Positions 33,406 through 42,792 of a stretch of 64,000 bases of DNA are shown here, in pieces. Source of the DNA: Streptomyces sp. SirexAA-E. GTDB lineage: Bacteria > Actinomycetota > Actinomycetes > Streptomycetales > Streptomycetaceae. The stretch is taken from positions 2,604,001 to 2,668,000 of the forward strand of contig NC_015953.1 of assembly GCF_000177195.2 (NCBI RefSeq), read 5' to 3'. The notes beneath the pieces are model-generated. The model was not told the DNA's origin. It saw only the letters and a list, made by a program, of their open reading frames with translations, and made no database searches. Every line of letters begins with the position of its first letter. Position 1 is the first letter of the stretch. The position numbers were made by a program, and so were the translations under genes.

Positions 33406-33780
33406 CCGTACCTCCCGTCCCCCCGGCTGATGGCTGGCCGGGAGGCGGTCCGGTGCGCCCGGAAGGGAGAACCGGCCCGAGAGGGCCAGGGCGCGAGCCG
33501 GGCCACCGCCCGTACTCCCGATACTCGTCCCGGGGCCCCGTCACCGCATGTGGATCACCCGGAGCGCACACCGGCTCGAGGTCCGGGACCTGCCCGGGCG
33601 GGTGCAGGCCCCGGAAGGTCCGTGCACCGAGGTCTGCCCATTCATGTGGACGTCATCGTTCCTCCACACTTTCATCACGATTCCGCTTCCTTTCCCGCAA
33701 GGCCACCGCCGCACCCGGCGACCACTGCGAGCATCACGTCCTCAGCTGCACAGAACGTGCGTACACGCCTTGGGGGGCAC
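33406..33780. other. Intergenic region upstream of the lipoprotein gene
   Basis: 375 bp between divergent Ku and lipoprotein genes. No convincing reading frame. It must hold both promoters; the part near 33660-33780 is relatively AT-rich, but I see no clear -10/-35 pair or operator. Confidence 0.4.
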
Positions 33781-34656
33781 ATGAGGTCGACCATCACGAA
33801 CGGTCCGCTCCGGATGTCGGCGGGAGCCGCCGTCCTGGCACTGGTCCTGGCGGGATGCGGGGGCGGCAGGGCGGGGCAGGACGCGAAGACGGTGGCGGAC
33901 ACGTCGCCCACCGCGTCCGCCTCCCCCACCGGGGGACGCGAGTTGGCGCTCACCGACGACACGGCCGGCGCCGACGCCGGCGAGGAGGTCACGGTCGACG
34001 CCCTCGCCAACGACACGGTGACCCGTCAGGACGGCACCGACGCACCGCTCCTCTCCACCTTCGGACCGGCCCGCCTCACCCTCACCGTCGACGGCGAGCC
34101 GCGGTACGGCACCGTCACGGTGGACGGGACCTCGCTGACGTACACCGCGAAGGCCGGTCACACCGGTGAGGACGAGTTCACCTACCGGGTCGCGGTGAAG
34201 GACGAGACGGCGCTCGACGCCGTCGCCCACGTACGGATCACCGTCACCGAACCCACCCCGTCACCCACCCCCACACCGACACCGAAGCCCAAGCCCAAGC
34301 CGACGCCCGCGCAGAAGACGAAGGCCCCGGCCGAGCCCTCGGTGTACTACGAGAACTGCGACGCCGCGCGGGCCGCCGGAGCCGCTCCCGTCCACCGCGG
34401 GGACCCGGGATACGCGGCCCATCTGGACCGGGACAACGACGGGGTGGGCTGCGAACCGTACGGCTCGTCCGGGTCGAGCGGCGGATCCTCCGGGGGCTCT
34501 TCGTCCACCGGCGGCAGCTCGGGGGGCGGCGGAGGCAGCACCTACTACGCGAACTGCACCGCCGTACGCGCCGCCGGGGCCGCCCCCATCCACCGGGGCG
34601 ACCCCGGCTACGCCTCCCACCTCGACCGCGACGGTGACGGCGTGGCCTGCGAGTAG
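33781..34656 (+). CDS. Lipoprotein with two Excalibur calcium-binding domains
   Basis: 291 residues. Signal peptide with lipobox LVLAGC (Cys at about 25). A Thr/Ser/Pro linker precedes a beta-rich Ig-like domain (about 60-160: DDTAGADAGEEVTVDALAND, GEDEFTYRV), a Pro/Lys repeat (TPTPKPKPKPTP) and two Excalibur domains (about 185-220 and 255-291), each with DRDxDGxxC(E) as the EF-hand-like loop (DRDNDGVGCE and DRDGDGVACE), separated by a Ser/Gly linker. Surface protein of unknown role. Good evidence for export; the ATG follows a GGGGGG box. Confidence 0.88.
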   Translation: MRSTITNGPLRMSAGAAVLALVLAGCGGGRAGQDAKTVADTSPTASASPTGGRELALTDDTAGADAGEEVTVDALANDTVTRQDGTDAPLLSTFGPARLTLTVDGEPRYGTVTVDGTSLTYTAKAGHTGEDEFTYRVAVKDETALDAVAHVRITVTEPTPSPTPTPTPKPKPKPTPAQKTKAPAEPSVYYENCDAARAAGAAPVHRGDPGYAAHLDRDNDGVGCEPYGSSGSSGGSSGGSSSTGGSSGGGGGSTYYANCTAVRAAGAAPIHRGDPGYASHLDRDGDGVACE

Positions 34657-34679
34657 CCCCGCCGCCCGCGCCACGACAG

Positions 34680-34709
34680 CCGCCCCCGGCCACCGCCGGG
34701 GGCGGTTTT
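34680..34709 (+). terminator. Intrinsic terminator after the lipoprotein gene
   Basis: CCGCCCCCGGC (34680-34690) and GCCGGGGGCGG (34695-34705) form a perfect 11-bp stem with a 4-nt loop, followed by TTTT. Confidence 0.85.
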
Positions 34710-34723
34710 CGTGGACCAACTGT

Positions 34724-34752
34724 TTTTCAATCTGCTTTAAGCGCGCTATAAA
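34724..34752 (+). promoter_or_regulatory. Probable promoter of the aldolase operon
   Basis: TATAAA (34747-34752) as -10 and TTTTCA (34724-34729) as -35 with a 17-bp spacer, in the most AT-rich stretch of the region. The gene start lies about 50 bp downstream. Confidence 0.45.
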
Positions 34753-34804
34753 TGAGCAACTTCGAGCATCATCCACCAGGATTCACGCACTGCGAAGGAA
34801 GCCC

Positions 34805-35647
34805 ATGCCGCTCATATCCACCGGTGCCCTTGCGCACGAGGCCCGTTCCGCCGCTACGGGCCTCGGGGCCTTCAACGTCGTGCAGATCGAACACGCGCAG
34901 GCCATCGTCGGCGGGGCGGAGGCCGCCGGGCTGCCGGTGATCCTCCAGATCAGCGAGAACACCGCCCGCTACCACGGCTCCCTGGAACCGATCGGTCTCG
35001 CGACCCTCGCCCTCGCACGCGCGGCGGACGTCCCGGTGGCCGTCCACCTGGACCACGCCGAATCCGCCGGCCTGGTCCGCCAGGCGGTGGACCTGGGCTT
35101 CACCTCGGTCATGTTCGACGCGTCCACGCTCCCGTACGAGGAGAACGTCGCCGCGACCCGGGCGATCACGGAGTACTGCCACGGCCATGACGTGTGCGTG
35201 GAGGCGGAACTCGGGGAGATCGGCGGCAAGGACGGGGCGCACGCCCCCGGCGTGCGGACGGATCCCGAGGAGGCGCGGGCGTTCGTCGACGCCACCCGGG
35301 TCGACGCGCTGGCCGTGGCCGTCGGCAGCTCGCACGCCATGCTGACCCGGGACGCCGCCCTGGACTTCGCCCTTATCTCCCGGCTGCGCGACGCGGTCGC
35401 CGTCCCGCTCGTCCTGCACGGCTCGTCCGGCGTCGGGGACACGGGGCTGGCCGGTGCCGTCGCGGCGGGCATGACGAAGGTGAACATCTCCACCCACCTG
35501 AACAAGCTGTTCACCGGGGCCGTCCGCGCCCATCTGGAGGCCCACCCCCGGGTCGCCGACCCCCGTGCCTACCTCGGCCCGGCACGCGACGCCGTCGCCG
35601 CCGAGGTGACACGGCTGCTCGGCATCCTGGCCCGCCCCGGACGATAG
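34805..35647 (+). CDS. Class II fructose-bisphosphate aldolase family (KbaY/GatY-like)
   Basis: 280 residues, ATG 34805 after AAGGAAG. Class II aldolase features: HLDHAES with the zinc His, CVEAELGEIGGKD (metal Glu), LAVAVGSSHAML and LVLHGSSGVGD (His) and KVNISTHLNK. The group includes tagatose-bisphosphate and ketose-bisphosphate aldolases; the exact sugar is not visible. A DeoR-type sugar-phosphate regulator follows 26 bp later on the same strand, so it probably serves a sugar-degradation operon whose kinase and transporter are not here. Confidence 0.88.
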   Translation: MPLISTGALAHEARSAATGLGAFNVVQIEHAQAIVGGAEAAGLPVILQISENTARYHGSLEPIGLATLALARAADVPVAVHLDHAESAGLVRQAVDLGFTSVMFDASTLPYEENVAATRAITEYCHGHDVCVEAELGEIGGKDGAHAPGVRTDPEEARAFVDATRVDALAVAVGSSHAMLTRDAALDFALISRLRDAVAVPLVLHGSSGVGDTGLAGAVAAGMTKVNISTHLNKLFTGAVRAHLEAHPRVADPRAYLGPARDAVAAEVTRLLGILARPGR

Positions 35648-35673
35648 GGTTTTCCGCGAGCGAGGAGGCCCCG

Positions 35674-36453
35674 GTGGGGGCACACACCCGACGGACCCGG
35701 CTGCTGGAGATCCTCGGCGACGAGGGCCGGCTCGACGTCCTGGACGCGGCCGGACGCCTGGGCTGCTCCACCGCCACCGTCCGCCGCGACCCGGACGAGC
35801 TCGCCCGGCAGAACCTGCTGACCCGTACCCGGGGCGGTGCGGTCGTCAGCCGCGTCGCCTACGACCTGCCGCTGCGCTGCAAGGCGGGCCGCAAGGCCGA
35901 CGAGAAACGGCGCATCGCCCGGGCCGTCGCCGACCTGATCCCGTCCGGCTGCATGGTGGGCCTCAACGGCGGTACGACGACCTCCGAGGTGGCCCGGGAG
36001 CTCGCGGTGCGCCCGGAGCCGGCGGCCGGGGGACACGCGCTGACCGTCGTGACCAACGCGGTCGACATCGCGGCCGAGCCGGCGATCCGCCCGCAGGTGA
36101 AGACGGTCGTCAACGGTGGGGTCGCCCGCCTCCGCTCGTACGAGCTGTTTGGCCCCCTCGTCGACGCCGTCCTGCGGACGCTCGCCCTCGACTGCGCGGT
36201 CCTCGGTGTGGACGCCTTCCACCCGCGCTTCGGCGCGGCCACCCACGACGAGTCGGAGGCCGGCGTCGGCCGGTCCCTCGCCGAGTGCGCGGACACCGTC
36301 GTCGTGGTGGCCGACGCCGCCGAGCTCGGGCGCCGGGCCTTCGCCCAGGTGTGCGAGACGGCTGCCGTGTCGATCCTCGTCACCGACCGGGAGGCCCCGG
36401 ACGAGGCAGTCGAGGAGTTCACCGCCCTGGGCATCGACGTACGGCGCGTCTGA
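35674..36453 (+). CDS. DeoR/GlpR-family regulator
   Basis: 259 residues, GTG 35674 after CGAGGAGG. N-terminal DeoR helix-turn-helix (LLEILGDEGRLDVLDAAGRL, CSTATVRRDPDELARQNLL, RTRGGAV) and C-terminal DeoRC sugar-phosphate domain with GLNGGTTTSEVAREL and VVTNAVDIA. The HTH has Asp in place of the common Leu at TVRRD(L/P). It is likely the local repressor of the aldolase operon, induced by a sugar phosphate. Confidence 0.87.
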   Translation: MGAHTRRTRLLEILGDEGRLDVLDAAGRLGCSTATVRRDPDELARQNLLTRTRGGAVVSRVAYDLPLRCKAGRKADEKRRIARAVADLIPSGCMVGLNGGTTTSEVARELAVRPEPAAGGHALTVVTNAVDIAAEPAIRPQVKTVVNGGVARLRSYELFGPLVDAVLRTLALDCAVLGVDAFHPRFGAATHDESEAGVGRSLAECADTVVVVADAAELGRRAFAQVCETAAVSILVTDREAPDEAVEEFTALGIDVRRV

Positions 36454-36522
36454 GGCAGCCCCCGACGTGCCGACCTGACGGTCCTCGGTGGCCCTCCCGG
36501 CCCGTGACCGCCCCCCGGCGGC

Positions 36523-37095
36523 TCAGTCCGTGACCAGCCTCTGCACCGCCGGTGCGTACAGGTCCGCGAGGTGTTCCGCGGTCGCGAGGGCGCCCGCGCC
36601 TTCGCGGTGCAGGCCCAGCGTGGCGCCCAGGCCGATGAGCTGACCGGCGATCAGCTCGGCGCGCAGGTCCGCCTCGGGGCCGGGCAGCAGGGAGGCCAGG
36701 CGCCCGGTGACCTGTTCGTGGAAGCGGTCGCGCAGCAGGGAGCGCTCGTCGTGGTTGCCCAGTGAGAACACGACGCGCAGCAGCGGGTCGGCCTGCTGCT
36801 CCCGGCGCCGGCGCACGAGGGTGAGCACCATGTGGCGGCCCAGCCGGTCCAGCGGTGCGTCGAAGAGCTCCTCGGCGGCCGGACCGAAGTCCGCGACCGT
36901 GTTGAACAGCTCCTCCTTGCGGCCGAAGTGCTTCACCACCAGGGAGGCGCTCACACCGGCGTCGGCGGCGATGCCCCGGATGGTGACCTCCGCGTACGGG
37001 CGCTGGGTGAACGCCCGGCGGGCGGCTCGCAGGATCGCGTCCTTGCCCGTGGTGGCTTCCGCCGGCGTCGCTGCTGCGGTGGCTCGGGCGGTCAT
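36523..37095 (-). CDS. TetR/AcrR-family regulator
   Basis: 190 residues. HTH at about 38-60 (VTIRGIAADAGVSASLVVKH, then FGRKEELF). The gene overlaps the MFS stop by 4 bp (ATGA) and so is cotranscribed with that exporter, downstream of it. Probable repressor acting at the inverted repeat at 38580-38630. Confidence 0.88.
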   Translation of the reverse strand: MTARATAAATPAEATTGKDAILRAARRAFTQRPYAEVTIRGIAADAGVSASLVVKHFGRKEELFNTVADFGPAAEELFDAPLDRLGRHMVLTLVRRRREQQADPLLRVVFSLGNHDERSLLRDRFHEQVTGRLASLLPGPEADLRAELIAGQLIGLGATLGLHREGAGALATAEHLADLYAPAVQRLVTD

Positions 37096-38564
37096 GCGCT
37101 CTCCTGGATCGGCACCGCCCTCGTCCGGCCGGTGTTCTCACGTGCTGCCTCGACCGTACCCGTATCGGCGCGCCCCCTGGGCATGCAGAGCGTCACCACC
37201 AGGGCGAGCACCGCGGCGACCGCCGCGATCACGAAGACGAGCTGGTAGGCGCCCAGGGTGGGGGCCGTGCGGCCGCCCGCGACGAACGTCATGTCGGCCA
37301 GTACGGCGGCCACCGTGGCGCTGCAGAACGCCTGGCCGACCGAGCGCATCAGGGTGTTCAGGCCGTTCGCGGCGCCCGTCTCACCGGCGGGGACGCCGCG
37401 CATCACCAGTGCCGGGAGCGCGGAGTAGGCGATCGCCGTGCCCGCAGCGACGACCGTGGCGCCCGCGATGATCAGCCAGAGGCTGTGACTGGTGAAGAAC
37501 CGCACCCCGTACCCCACGGCGATGACTCCCGCGGCGAGCCCGAGGCTGGTCTTCGGACCGTGCTTGGCCGAGATCCGGGCGGAGACGGGTGAGAGCAGCA
37601 CCATCGTCACCCCGCCGGGCAGCAGGCACAGTCCGCTGACGACGAGGGAGGCGCCGAGCCCGTAACCGGTCGACCTGGGCTCCTGCACCATCTGCGCGGT
37701 GACCAGGGAGTTGGCGTAGAAGGCGAAGCCGATCAGCAGGGCGGCCACGTTGGTGAGCAGCACGGCGGGGCGGGCCGAGACGCGCAGGTCGACCATCGGG
37801 GTGCGGACGCGGAGTTCGTACGCGCCCCAGACCAGCGCGATGGCGACCGAGGCGACGAGCAGCCCCAGGGTGAGCGGGGACGTCCAGCCCCAGCCGCCGC
37901 CCTGGGTGACGGCGAGCAGCAGGCAGACCAGTGCGGCCGTCAGGCCGAGCGCGCCGGGCGCGTCGAACCGGCCGCGGGTGCGCAGCGGTGACTCCGGTAC
38001 GCAGCGGAGCACCAGGACGATGTCGAGGAGGCCGATGGCGCCGGAGACCCAGAACATGGTGTGCCACTCGAAGTTCTGGATGACCACGGCCGCGATCGGC
38101 AGGCCGACGGCGGCGCCGATCCCCATCGAGGAGCTCATGAGCGCGACCGCGGAGAGCACCCGCTCCGGCGGCAGTTCGTCGCGCAGGATGCTGATGCCCA
38201 GCGGCACCACGGCGATCGCCGCGCCTTGCAGGGCGCGTCCGGCGATCAGCACGCCGATGTGCGAGCTGATCGCGCACAGCACCGAACCGGCGACGAGGAG
38301 GCCCAGGGAGACCAGCAGGACGCGTCGCTTGCCGTACATGTCGCCGACCCGGCCGAGGACGGGGGTGAACACCGCTCCGGTGAGGAGGGTCACGGTGACC
38401 AGCCAGCTCGCGGCGGCGGGGGTGGCGCCGGTGAGCTCCGGTATGTGCGGGAGCAGCGGGACCACGAGCGTCTGCATGATCGCGACCACGACACCGCAGA
38501 AGGCCAGGACGCCCAGGGCGAATCGGGGGTGGGCCGGGGCGGCGGCCGGTGCGGATGCGGTCAT
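37092..38564 (-). CDS. MFS exporter, DHA2-like
   Basis: 490 residues with about 14 membrane segments. Motif A GRVGDMYGKRRVLLVSLG between helices 2 and 3 and LPGGVTMVLLSPVSARISAK further on. Start ATG 38564 after GGAG. Proton-driven export of small molecules or drugs is the family role. First gene of the MFS-TetR operon. Substrate unknown. Confidence 0.9.
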   Translation of the reverse strand: MTASAPAAAPAHPRFALGVLAFCGVVVAIMQTLVVPLLPHIPELTGATPAAASWLVTVTLLTGAVFTPVLGRVGDMYGKRRVLLVSLGLLVAGSVLCAISSHIGVLIAGRALQGAAIAVVPLGISILRDELPPERVLSAVALMSSSMGIGAAVGLPIAAVVIQNFEWHTMFWVSGAIGLLDIVLVLRCVPESPLRTRGRFDAPGALGLTAALVCLLLAVTQGGGWGWTSPLTLGLLVASVAIALVWGAYELRVRTPMVDLRVSARPAVLLTNVAALLIGFAFYANSLVTAQMVQEPRSTGYGLGASLVVSGLCLLPGGVTMVLLSPVSARISAKHGPKTSLGLAAGVIAVGYGVRFFTSHSLWLIIAGATVVAAGTAIAYSALPALVMRGVPAGETGAANGLNTLMRSVGQAFCSATVAAVLADMTFVAGGRTAPTLGAYQLVFVIAAVAAVLALVVTLCMPRGRADTGTVEAARENTGRTRAVPIQESA

Positions 38565-38579
38565 CGGGGCTCCGTGGAC

Positions 38580-38630
38580 AGAGGGGTGCACGCGTGTTCA
38601 CCCCCAGGGTAAACGCTTGTGCACCCCTCT
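38580..38630. promoter_or_regulatory. Long inverted repeat in the MFS-TetR promoter
   Basis: AGAGGGGTGCAC (38580-38591) and its exact reverse complement GTGCACCCCTCT (38619-38630), 27 bp apart, with inner GCGTGTT and AAACGC partly matching. Lies 16-66 bp upstream of the MFS start, as expected for a TetR operator. Confidence 0.65.
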
Positions 38631-38706
38631 GGGCTCCGGGGTCCTCGGGCCGGGCGTTAGCCTCGGACCCATCGATCGGGAACGGATCGCGGACTGGAGA
38701 GCGAAG

Positions 38707-39018
38707 GTGGCGGCGATGGCGAAGGTTCCGGCGGCGGCGGTGGCGGCGAGCGGACTCGTCGGCGGGTACGGGATCGCCCGGTGGACGAAGAAGCGCCCGC
38801 TGGGCGGCGTCGCGCTGGCCGCCGCAGGGTCGGTGGCCGCCTACGAGTGGAACCGGCAGGCGGGCACCCGCGCGGCCGTCGGGCTGACCGCCGCCTACGT
38901 CGCGGCGTTCGCCGGCTCGCACCCGCTGGCCAAGAAGGTCGGCGCCTGGCCCGCGGTGTTCGCCGTGGCCGGCGGGGTCGCCGCGGCGTCCTGGGCCGTC
39001 ACCCGGCGCGGCGCCTGA
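38707..39018 (+). CDS. Small hydrophobic membrane protein
   Basis: 103 residues, GTG 38707 after GGAGA (6 nt); ATG 38716 is the alternative start. Three or four Ala/Gly/Val-rich membrane helices with a basic ARWTKKRP loop. Not recognised. Alone on the plus strand between the MFS operon and the DUF445 gene. Confidence 0.68.
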   Translation: MAAMAKVPAAAVAASGLVGGYGIARWTKKRPLGGVALAAAGSVAAYEWNRQAGTRAAVGLTAAYVAAFAGSHPLAKKVGAWPAVFAVAGGVAAASWAVTRRGA

Positions 39019-39141
39019 CACCGGCCACGGGGCGCGCCCGCCCGCGTACGGGCACACCTGCTTCGACTCCGCGAGGAGGGTCGCCCTGTCGGGCGTGCCC
39101 GCCCGCGTACGGGCACGCCCCTGGGGCCGCCTGACGGGCTC

Positions 39142-40620
39142 TCAGCCCCCGAGAGCGCGTGACACCGAGTAGATGACCAGCCCGGCCAGCGCGCCCACCA
39201 CCGTGCCGTTGATCCGGATGAACTGCAGGTCCCGGCCGATGTGCGCCTCGATCTTCTTCGAGGTCTGGTCGGCGTCCCAGCCGGCGACCGTGTCGCTGAT
39301 CAGCGAGGTGATCTCGGTGCGGTACGTCGTGACGACGTAGACCGCCGCGTCCTCCAGCCAGCCCTCCAGCTTGGCCTGCAGCCGCTCGTCCGTCGCCAGC
39401 CGCCTGCCCAGCGACATCAGCGAGGCCCTGGCCCGCAGCCGCAGTTCGCTCCGCTCGTCCTCGGCCGCCGCGATGATCATCGTACGGACGCTGGACCAGG
39501 CCGAGGCGATGACGTCCTGGACCTCACCGCGGCCCAGGATCTCCGACTTGAGCCGCTCCACCCGGGCCCGGGTCTCCGTGTCCGTCTGGAGGTCGGCCGC
39601 GAAGTCCGTCAGGAACGTGTCGATCGAGCCGCGCGCCGGATGGCCCGGCATGTCCCGCATCTCGGTGACGAACCGCAGCAGTTCCTTGTAGACCCGCTCC
39701 CCGACCCGCTTGTCGACGAACCGGGGCGTCCAGCCGGGCGCCCCGCCCTGCACCGCGTCCATCACCGAGTCGCCGTGCAGGACCAGCCAGTCGTGGGCCC
39801 GGGCGCAGACCAGGTCCACGACCCTGCGGTGACCGCCGTCCGAGACGACCTTCTCCAGCATCTTCCCCATGCCGGGGCCGACCTCCGCCGCGTCCGCCCG
39901 CCGGGTGATCGCCTCGCCGACCACGGCCTGGACGTCGGAGTCCCGCAGCACCGTCAGCGCGCCGCGCAGCGCGGTGGCGAGCTCGGCGGTGACCCGGTCG
40001 GCGTGCTCCGGCTCGGCCAGCCAGCCGCCGAGCCGCGAACCGACGCCCAGAGCGTGAATTCGGTCACGAACGACCTCTCCGGACAGGAAGTTCTCGCCCA
40101 CGAAGGAACCGAGGGAGGCCCCCAGCTGATCCTTCTTGGTAGGAATGATGGCGGTGTGCGGAATGGGCAGGCCGAGCGGGCGCCGGAAGAGCGCCGTGAC
40201 GGCGAACCAGTCCGCCAGCGCACCCACCATCCCCGCTTCGGCGGCCGCGGCGACGTAGCCCGGCCAGCCGCCCACCCCTGTGTTCTTCGCCCAGGTGGCG
40301 AGGACGTACACGAGCGCGACGAGGAGGAGCAGGCCCGTGGCCGTGGTCTTCATGCGGCGCACCCCGCGCCGCTTCTCCTCGTCGGCGGCGGTGTACGCGA
40401 ACCCGCCCAGTCCCCCCGGCACGCGCGTCCGCCCGGAACCCGCCGCGCCCGGACGCCCGGACCCGGTGTCACCCCCACCGGGCGCCCCGGACGGTCCGCC
40501 GTCCGCCGGCCCCTTGGGCACCGCGTCCGCGCCCGGCGGACCGGGGCGGCCCGGGTCCTCGCCGTCCGGGCCGCGGCCCTCGGACCCCGGTCCCGCTCCC
40601 TGCCCCGCGTCCTGTTCCAT
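39142..40620 (-). CDS. DUF445 family membrane protein
   Basis: 492 residues from ATG 40620 (GGTGGAG just upstream). A ~90-residue Pro/Gly-rich N-terminus is followed by one or two membrane helices (TTATGLLLLVALVYVLATWA) and the DUF445 domain with GMVGALADWFAVTALFRRPL and LPIPHTAIIPTKKDQLGASL, the family hallmark. A final membrane helix (VVGALAGLVIYSVSRALG) ends the protein. DUF445 proteins (YheB/YjiN-like) are membrane proteins of unknown function. Confidence 0.9.
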   Translation of the reverse strand: MEQDAGQGAGPGSEGRGPDGEDPGRPGPPGADAVPKGPADGGPSGAPGGGDTGSGRPGAAGSGRTRVPGGLGGFAYTAADEEKRRGVRRMKTTATGLLLLVALVYVLATWAKNTGVGGWPGYVAAAAEAGMVGALADWFAVTALFRRPLGLPIPHTAIIPTKKDQLGASLGSFVGENFLSGEVVRDRIHALGVGSRLGGWLAEPEHADRVTAELATALRGALTVLRDSDVQAVVGEAITRRADAAEVGPGMGKMLEKVVSDGGHRRVVDLVCARAHDWLVLHGDSVMDAVQGGAPGWTPRFVDKRVGERVYKELLRFVTEMRDMPGHPARGSIDTFLTDFAADLQTDTETRARVERLKSEILGRGEVQDVIASAWSSVRTMIIAAAEDERSELRLRARASLMSLGRRLATDERLQAKLEGWLEDAAVYVVTTYRTEITSLISDTVAGWDADQTSKKIEAHIGRDLQFIRINGTVVGALAGLVIYSVSRALGG

Positions 40621-40762
40621 CCGCTCCACCCGTCCGCGTACGCGTCAGTCCGTGCCGTACGCAATTGTCCCTACCTGACCTACTCCTGGGCCACCCGTCG
40701 AGTTCCCCGTGGCCTGCCGCATCATGAGATCAGCTCGAACACCCCGAGGAGAATCACCGCCC

Positions 40763-42013
40763 ATGTCCAGGCGCCAGGGACACGCCCTGCTCATCGCCCT
40801 CGTAGCAGGCACCGCCGCGCTCGCCGCGGTCCTCGCCCTCGGTACGTCACTGGTGTCCTCGACACGGCGGGCGCCGCTCGCCGAGGCCCAGGCACAACCC
40901 GCGGCGCGCCACCCCGCCGCACCGGCCCACTCCTCCGGCAGCTGGGTGGTGACCTGGACCGGCGCCCCCGCCGCCCCCGAACCGGACACCGCCGACGGCT
41001 ACCCCGGCCGGACCTTCCGTAACACCGTGCACACCAGCATCGGCGGCGACGCGGCCCGCATCACCCTGTCCAACCTCTTCGGCACCACCCCGCTCGTCAT
41101 CGACCAGGCCACCGTCGCCACCCGCCCGGTCACGTTCGCAGGGCGCGGCACCGTCACCGTGGCCGCGGGCGGGCAGGTCGTCAGCGACCCGGTGACCGTC
41201 CCGGTCGCCCCGGACGCCGACCTCCTCGTCACCCTGCGCACCCCGTACGGCGGCCAGCCGGTCACCCAGCACCCCAACGCCCACCAGACGTCCTACCTGG
41301 CCGACGGCCGGCGCACCTGGGCCACCACCGCCTGGCGTTACCTCACCGCCGTCGACGTCCGCACCGACACCGCCTCCGGGGCGATCGTCGTGCTCGGTGA
41401 CTCCCTCACCGCGGGCGCCAACTCCAGCACCGACACCAACAGCCGCTGGCCCGACGTGCTCTCCGACCGGCTGCGCCACCGCTACGGCATCGCCAACCAA
41501 GGCATAGCCGGCAACCGCGTCCTGCGCGACAGCACGAGCCGCACCGGCGCCGGCGGCATGTCCGGCCTCCACCGCTTCGACCGCGACGTGCTGTCCGTCG
41601 CCGGGGCCAGGACCGTGATCGTCGCGCTCGGCATCAACGACGTGCAGCAGGCACCCCAGGAGACCGACCCCCAGCGCATCGTCGCCGCGCTCCGCACCCT
41701 CACCGAACGCGCCCACGCACGCGGCCTGCGGGTCGTCGGCGCGACCCTGACGCCGTTCCGGGGCTACCCCACCTGGACACCCGCGCGCAACGACGTACGC
41801 CTGGCGGTCAACGCGCAGATCAGGGCGGGCCGCGTCTTCGACGACTTCGTCGACTTCGACCGCGCCGTACGCGACCCCTACGCGCCCGACCGCATCCTGC
41901 CCGCCTACGACGCCGGTGACCGGCTCCACTTCAACGACACCGGCTACCGCGTGCTGGGCCGGCTCGTCGACCCCGCCACGGTCACCGGGGCATCGACGGC
42001 CGACGCCCTCTGA
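40763..42013 (+). CDS. Secreted SGNH/GDSL hydrolase
   Basis: 416 residues. An N-terminal membrane/signal segment (about 8-30) leads to a beta-rich domain (about 60-205) and an SGNH esterase domain with GDSLTAG (block I Ser), ALGINDVQQ (block III Asn) and DRLHFND (block V Asp/His). The plan matches actinobacterial exported lipases/carbohydrate esterases. ATG 40763 after GAGGAGAA. Substrate unknown; acts outside the cell. Confidence 0.89.
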   Translation: MSRRQGHALLIALVAGTAALAAVLALGTSLVSSTRRAPLAEAQAQPAARHPAAPAHSSGSWVVTWTGAPAAPEPDTADGYPGRTFRNTVHTSIGGDAARITLSNLFGTTPLVIDQATVATRPVTFAGRGTVTVAAGGQVVSDPVTVPVAPDADLLVTLRTPYGGQPVTQHPNAHQTSYLADGRRTWATTAWRYLTAVDVRTDTASGAIVVLGDSLTAGANSSTDTNSRWPDVLSDRLRHRYGIANQGIAGNRVLRDSTSRTGAGGMSGLHRFDRDVLSVAGARTVIVALGINDVQQAPQETDPQRIVAALRTLTERAHARGLRVVGATLTPFRGYPTWTPARNDVRLAVNAQIRAGRVFDDFVDFDRAVRDPYAPDRILPAYDAGDRLHFNDTGYRVLGRLVDPATVTGASTADAL

Positions 42014-42017
42014 CCCG

Positions 42018-42036
42018 GGGGCCGGGCCCCGGCCCC
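42018..42036. terminator. Short hairpin between convergent genes
   Basis: GGGGCCGG (42018-42025) and CCGGCCCC (42029-42036) with a 3-nt loop, between the SGNH and DUF1707 genes. Confidence 0.5.
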
Positions 42037-42038
42037 GT

Positions 42039-42731
42039 TCAGTCGTCCCACCGCTCCAGCCGCGGCCGCTCGGCCTCCTTCAGCCGCTGCCGTTGCGCCT
42101 TGCTCCACTTGCGGTCCACGCCGACCCCGCCCATCAGGGCGAAGCCGGTCACCCGTACCCGCGGGGCGTCCGGGGCCGGATCACCGAAGTCGGCGTCCTT
42201 CGACTGCTCGTCGAACCCGCCCATGACGCCGACACCGTTGACGTGGAGCTGCACGTCCGGGGAGACCTTCACCTGGATCCCGCCCATGATCGCGAAACAG
42301 CGGACGACGACCTCGCGGTCCTCGAAGCGCGCCTCCCGCAGATCGATCTCGCCGCCGCCCCACATCGCGAACGCGGTGAAGATCCGGCCCACCGTCCAAC
42401 GGCCCTTGCGGCTGAACCCGCCCCAGAACGCGAACCCTCCCGTGGAGGTCGCGGGCCCGCCGATCCGCCCCGCCCAGTCCATCGGCGCCACCGCTCGCCC
42501 GGCCGCCGCGGGCACCCGGCCCGCCACCGGGGCCACGGCCCCGCCCGGCACCGGGAGATCGCTGATCAGCGGCTCCAACTCCCCGTGCGTACGCGCCTTG
42601 TACGTCGCGTCGAGCCGCTGCTCGAACTCGTCCATCTCCAGCCGGCCCTCGGCCACGGCCTCCCGCAGCGTCTCGGCGACCCGCTCGCGTTCCGCATCCG
42701 AAGCACGCATGTCCGGGCGTTCACTTGTCAT
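42039..42731 (-). CDS. DUF1707 (SHOCT-like) protein with LiaF-type C-terminal domain
   Basis: 230 residues from ATG 42731. The N-terminus is a DUF1707 domain (MRASDAERERVAETLREAVA, GRLEMDEFEQRLDATYKART). The C-terminal ~100 residues match the cell-wall-active antibiotic response domain, with repeated MGG turns (FAIMGGIQVKV, VGVMGGFDEQ, FALMGGVGVD) that form a beta-helix-like wall. Such proteins are linked to envelope-stress responses. A small Ala/Gly linker joins the two parts. Confidence 0.86.
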   Translation of the reverse strand: MTSERPDMRASDAERERVAETLREAVAEGRLEMDEFEQRLDATYKARTHGELEPLISDLPVPGGAVAPVAGRVPAAAGRAVAPMDWAGRIGGPATSTGGFAFWGGFSRKGRWTVGRIFTAFAMWGGGEIDLREARFEDREVVVRCFAIMGGIQVKVSPDVQLHVNGVGVMGGFDEQSKDADFGDPAPDAPRVRVTGFALMGGVGVDRKWSKAQRQRLKEAERPRLERWDD

Positions 42732-42792
42732 GACCAGCAGCCTATAGAGCAACCCGAACACGGCCTACGGGCTGTCCGCAACGGACGTGTCG

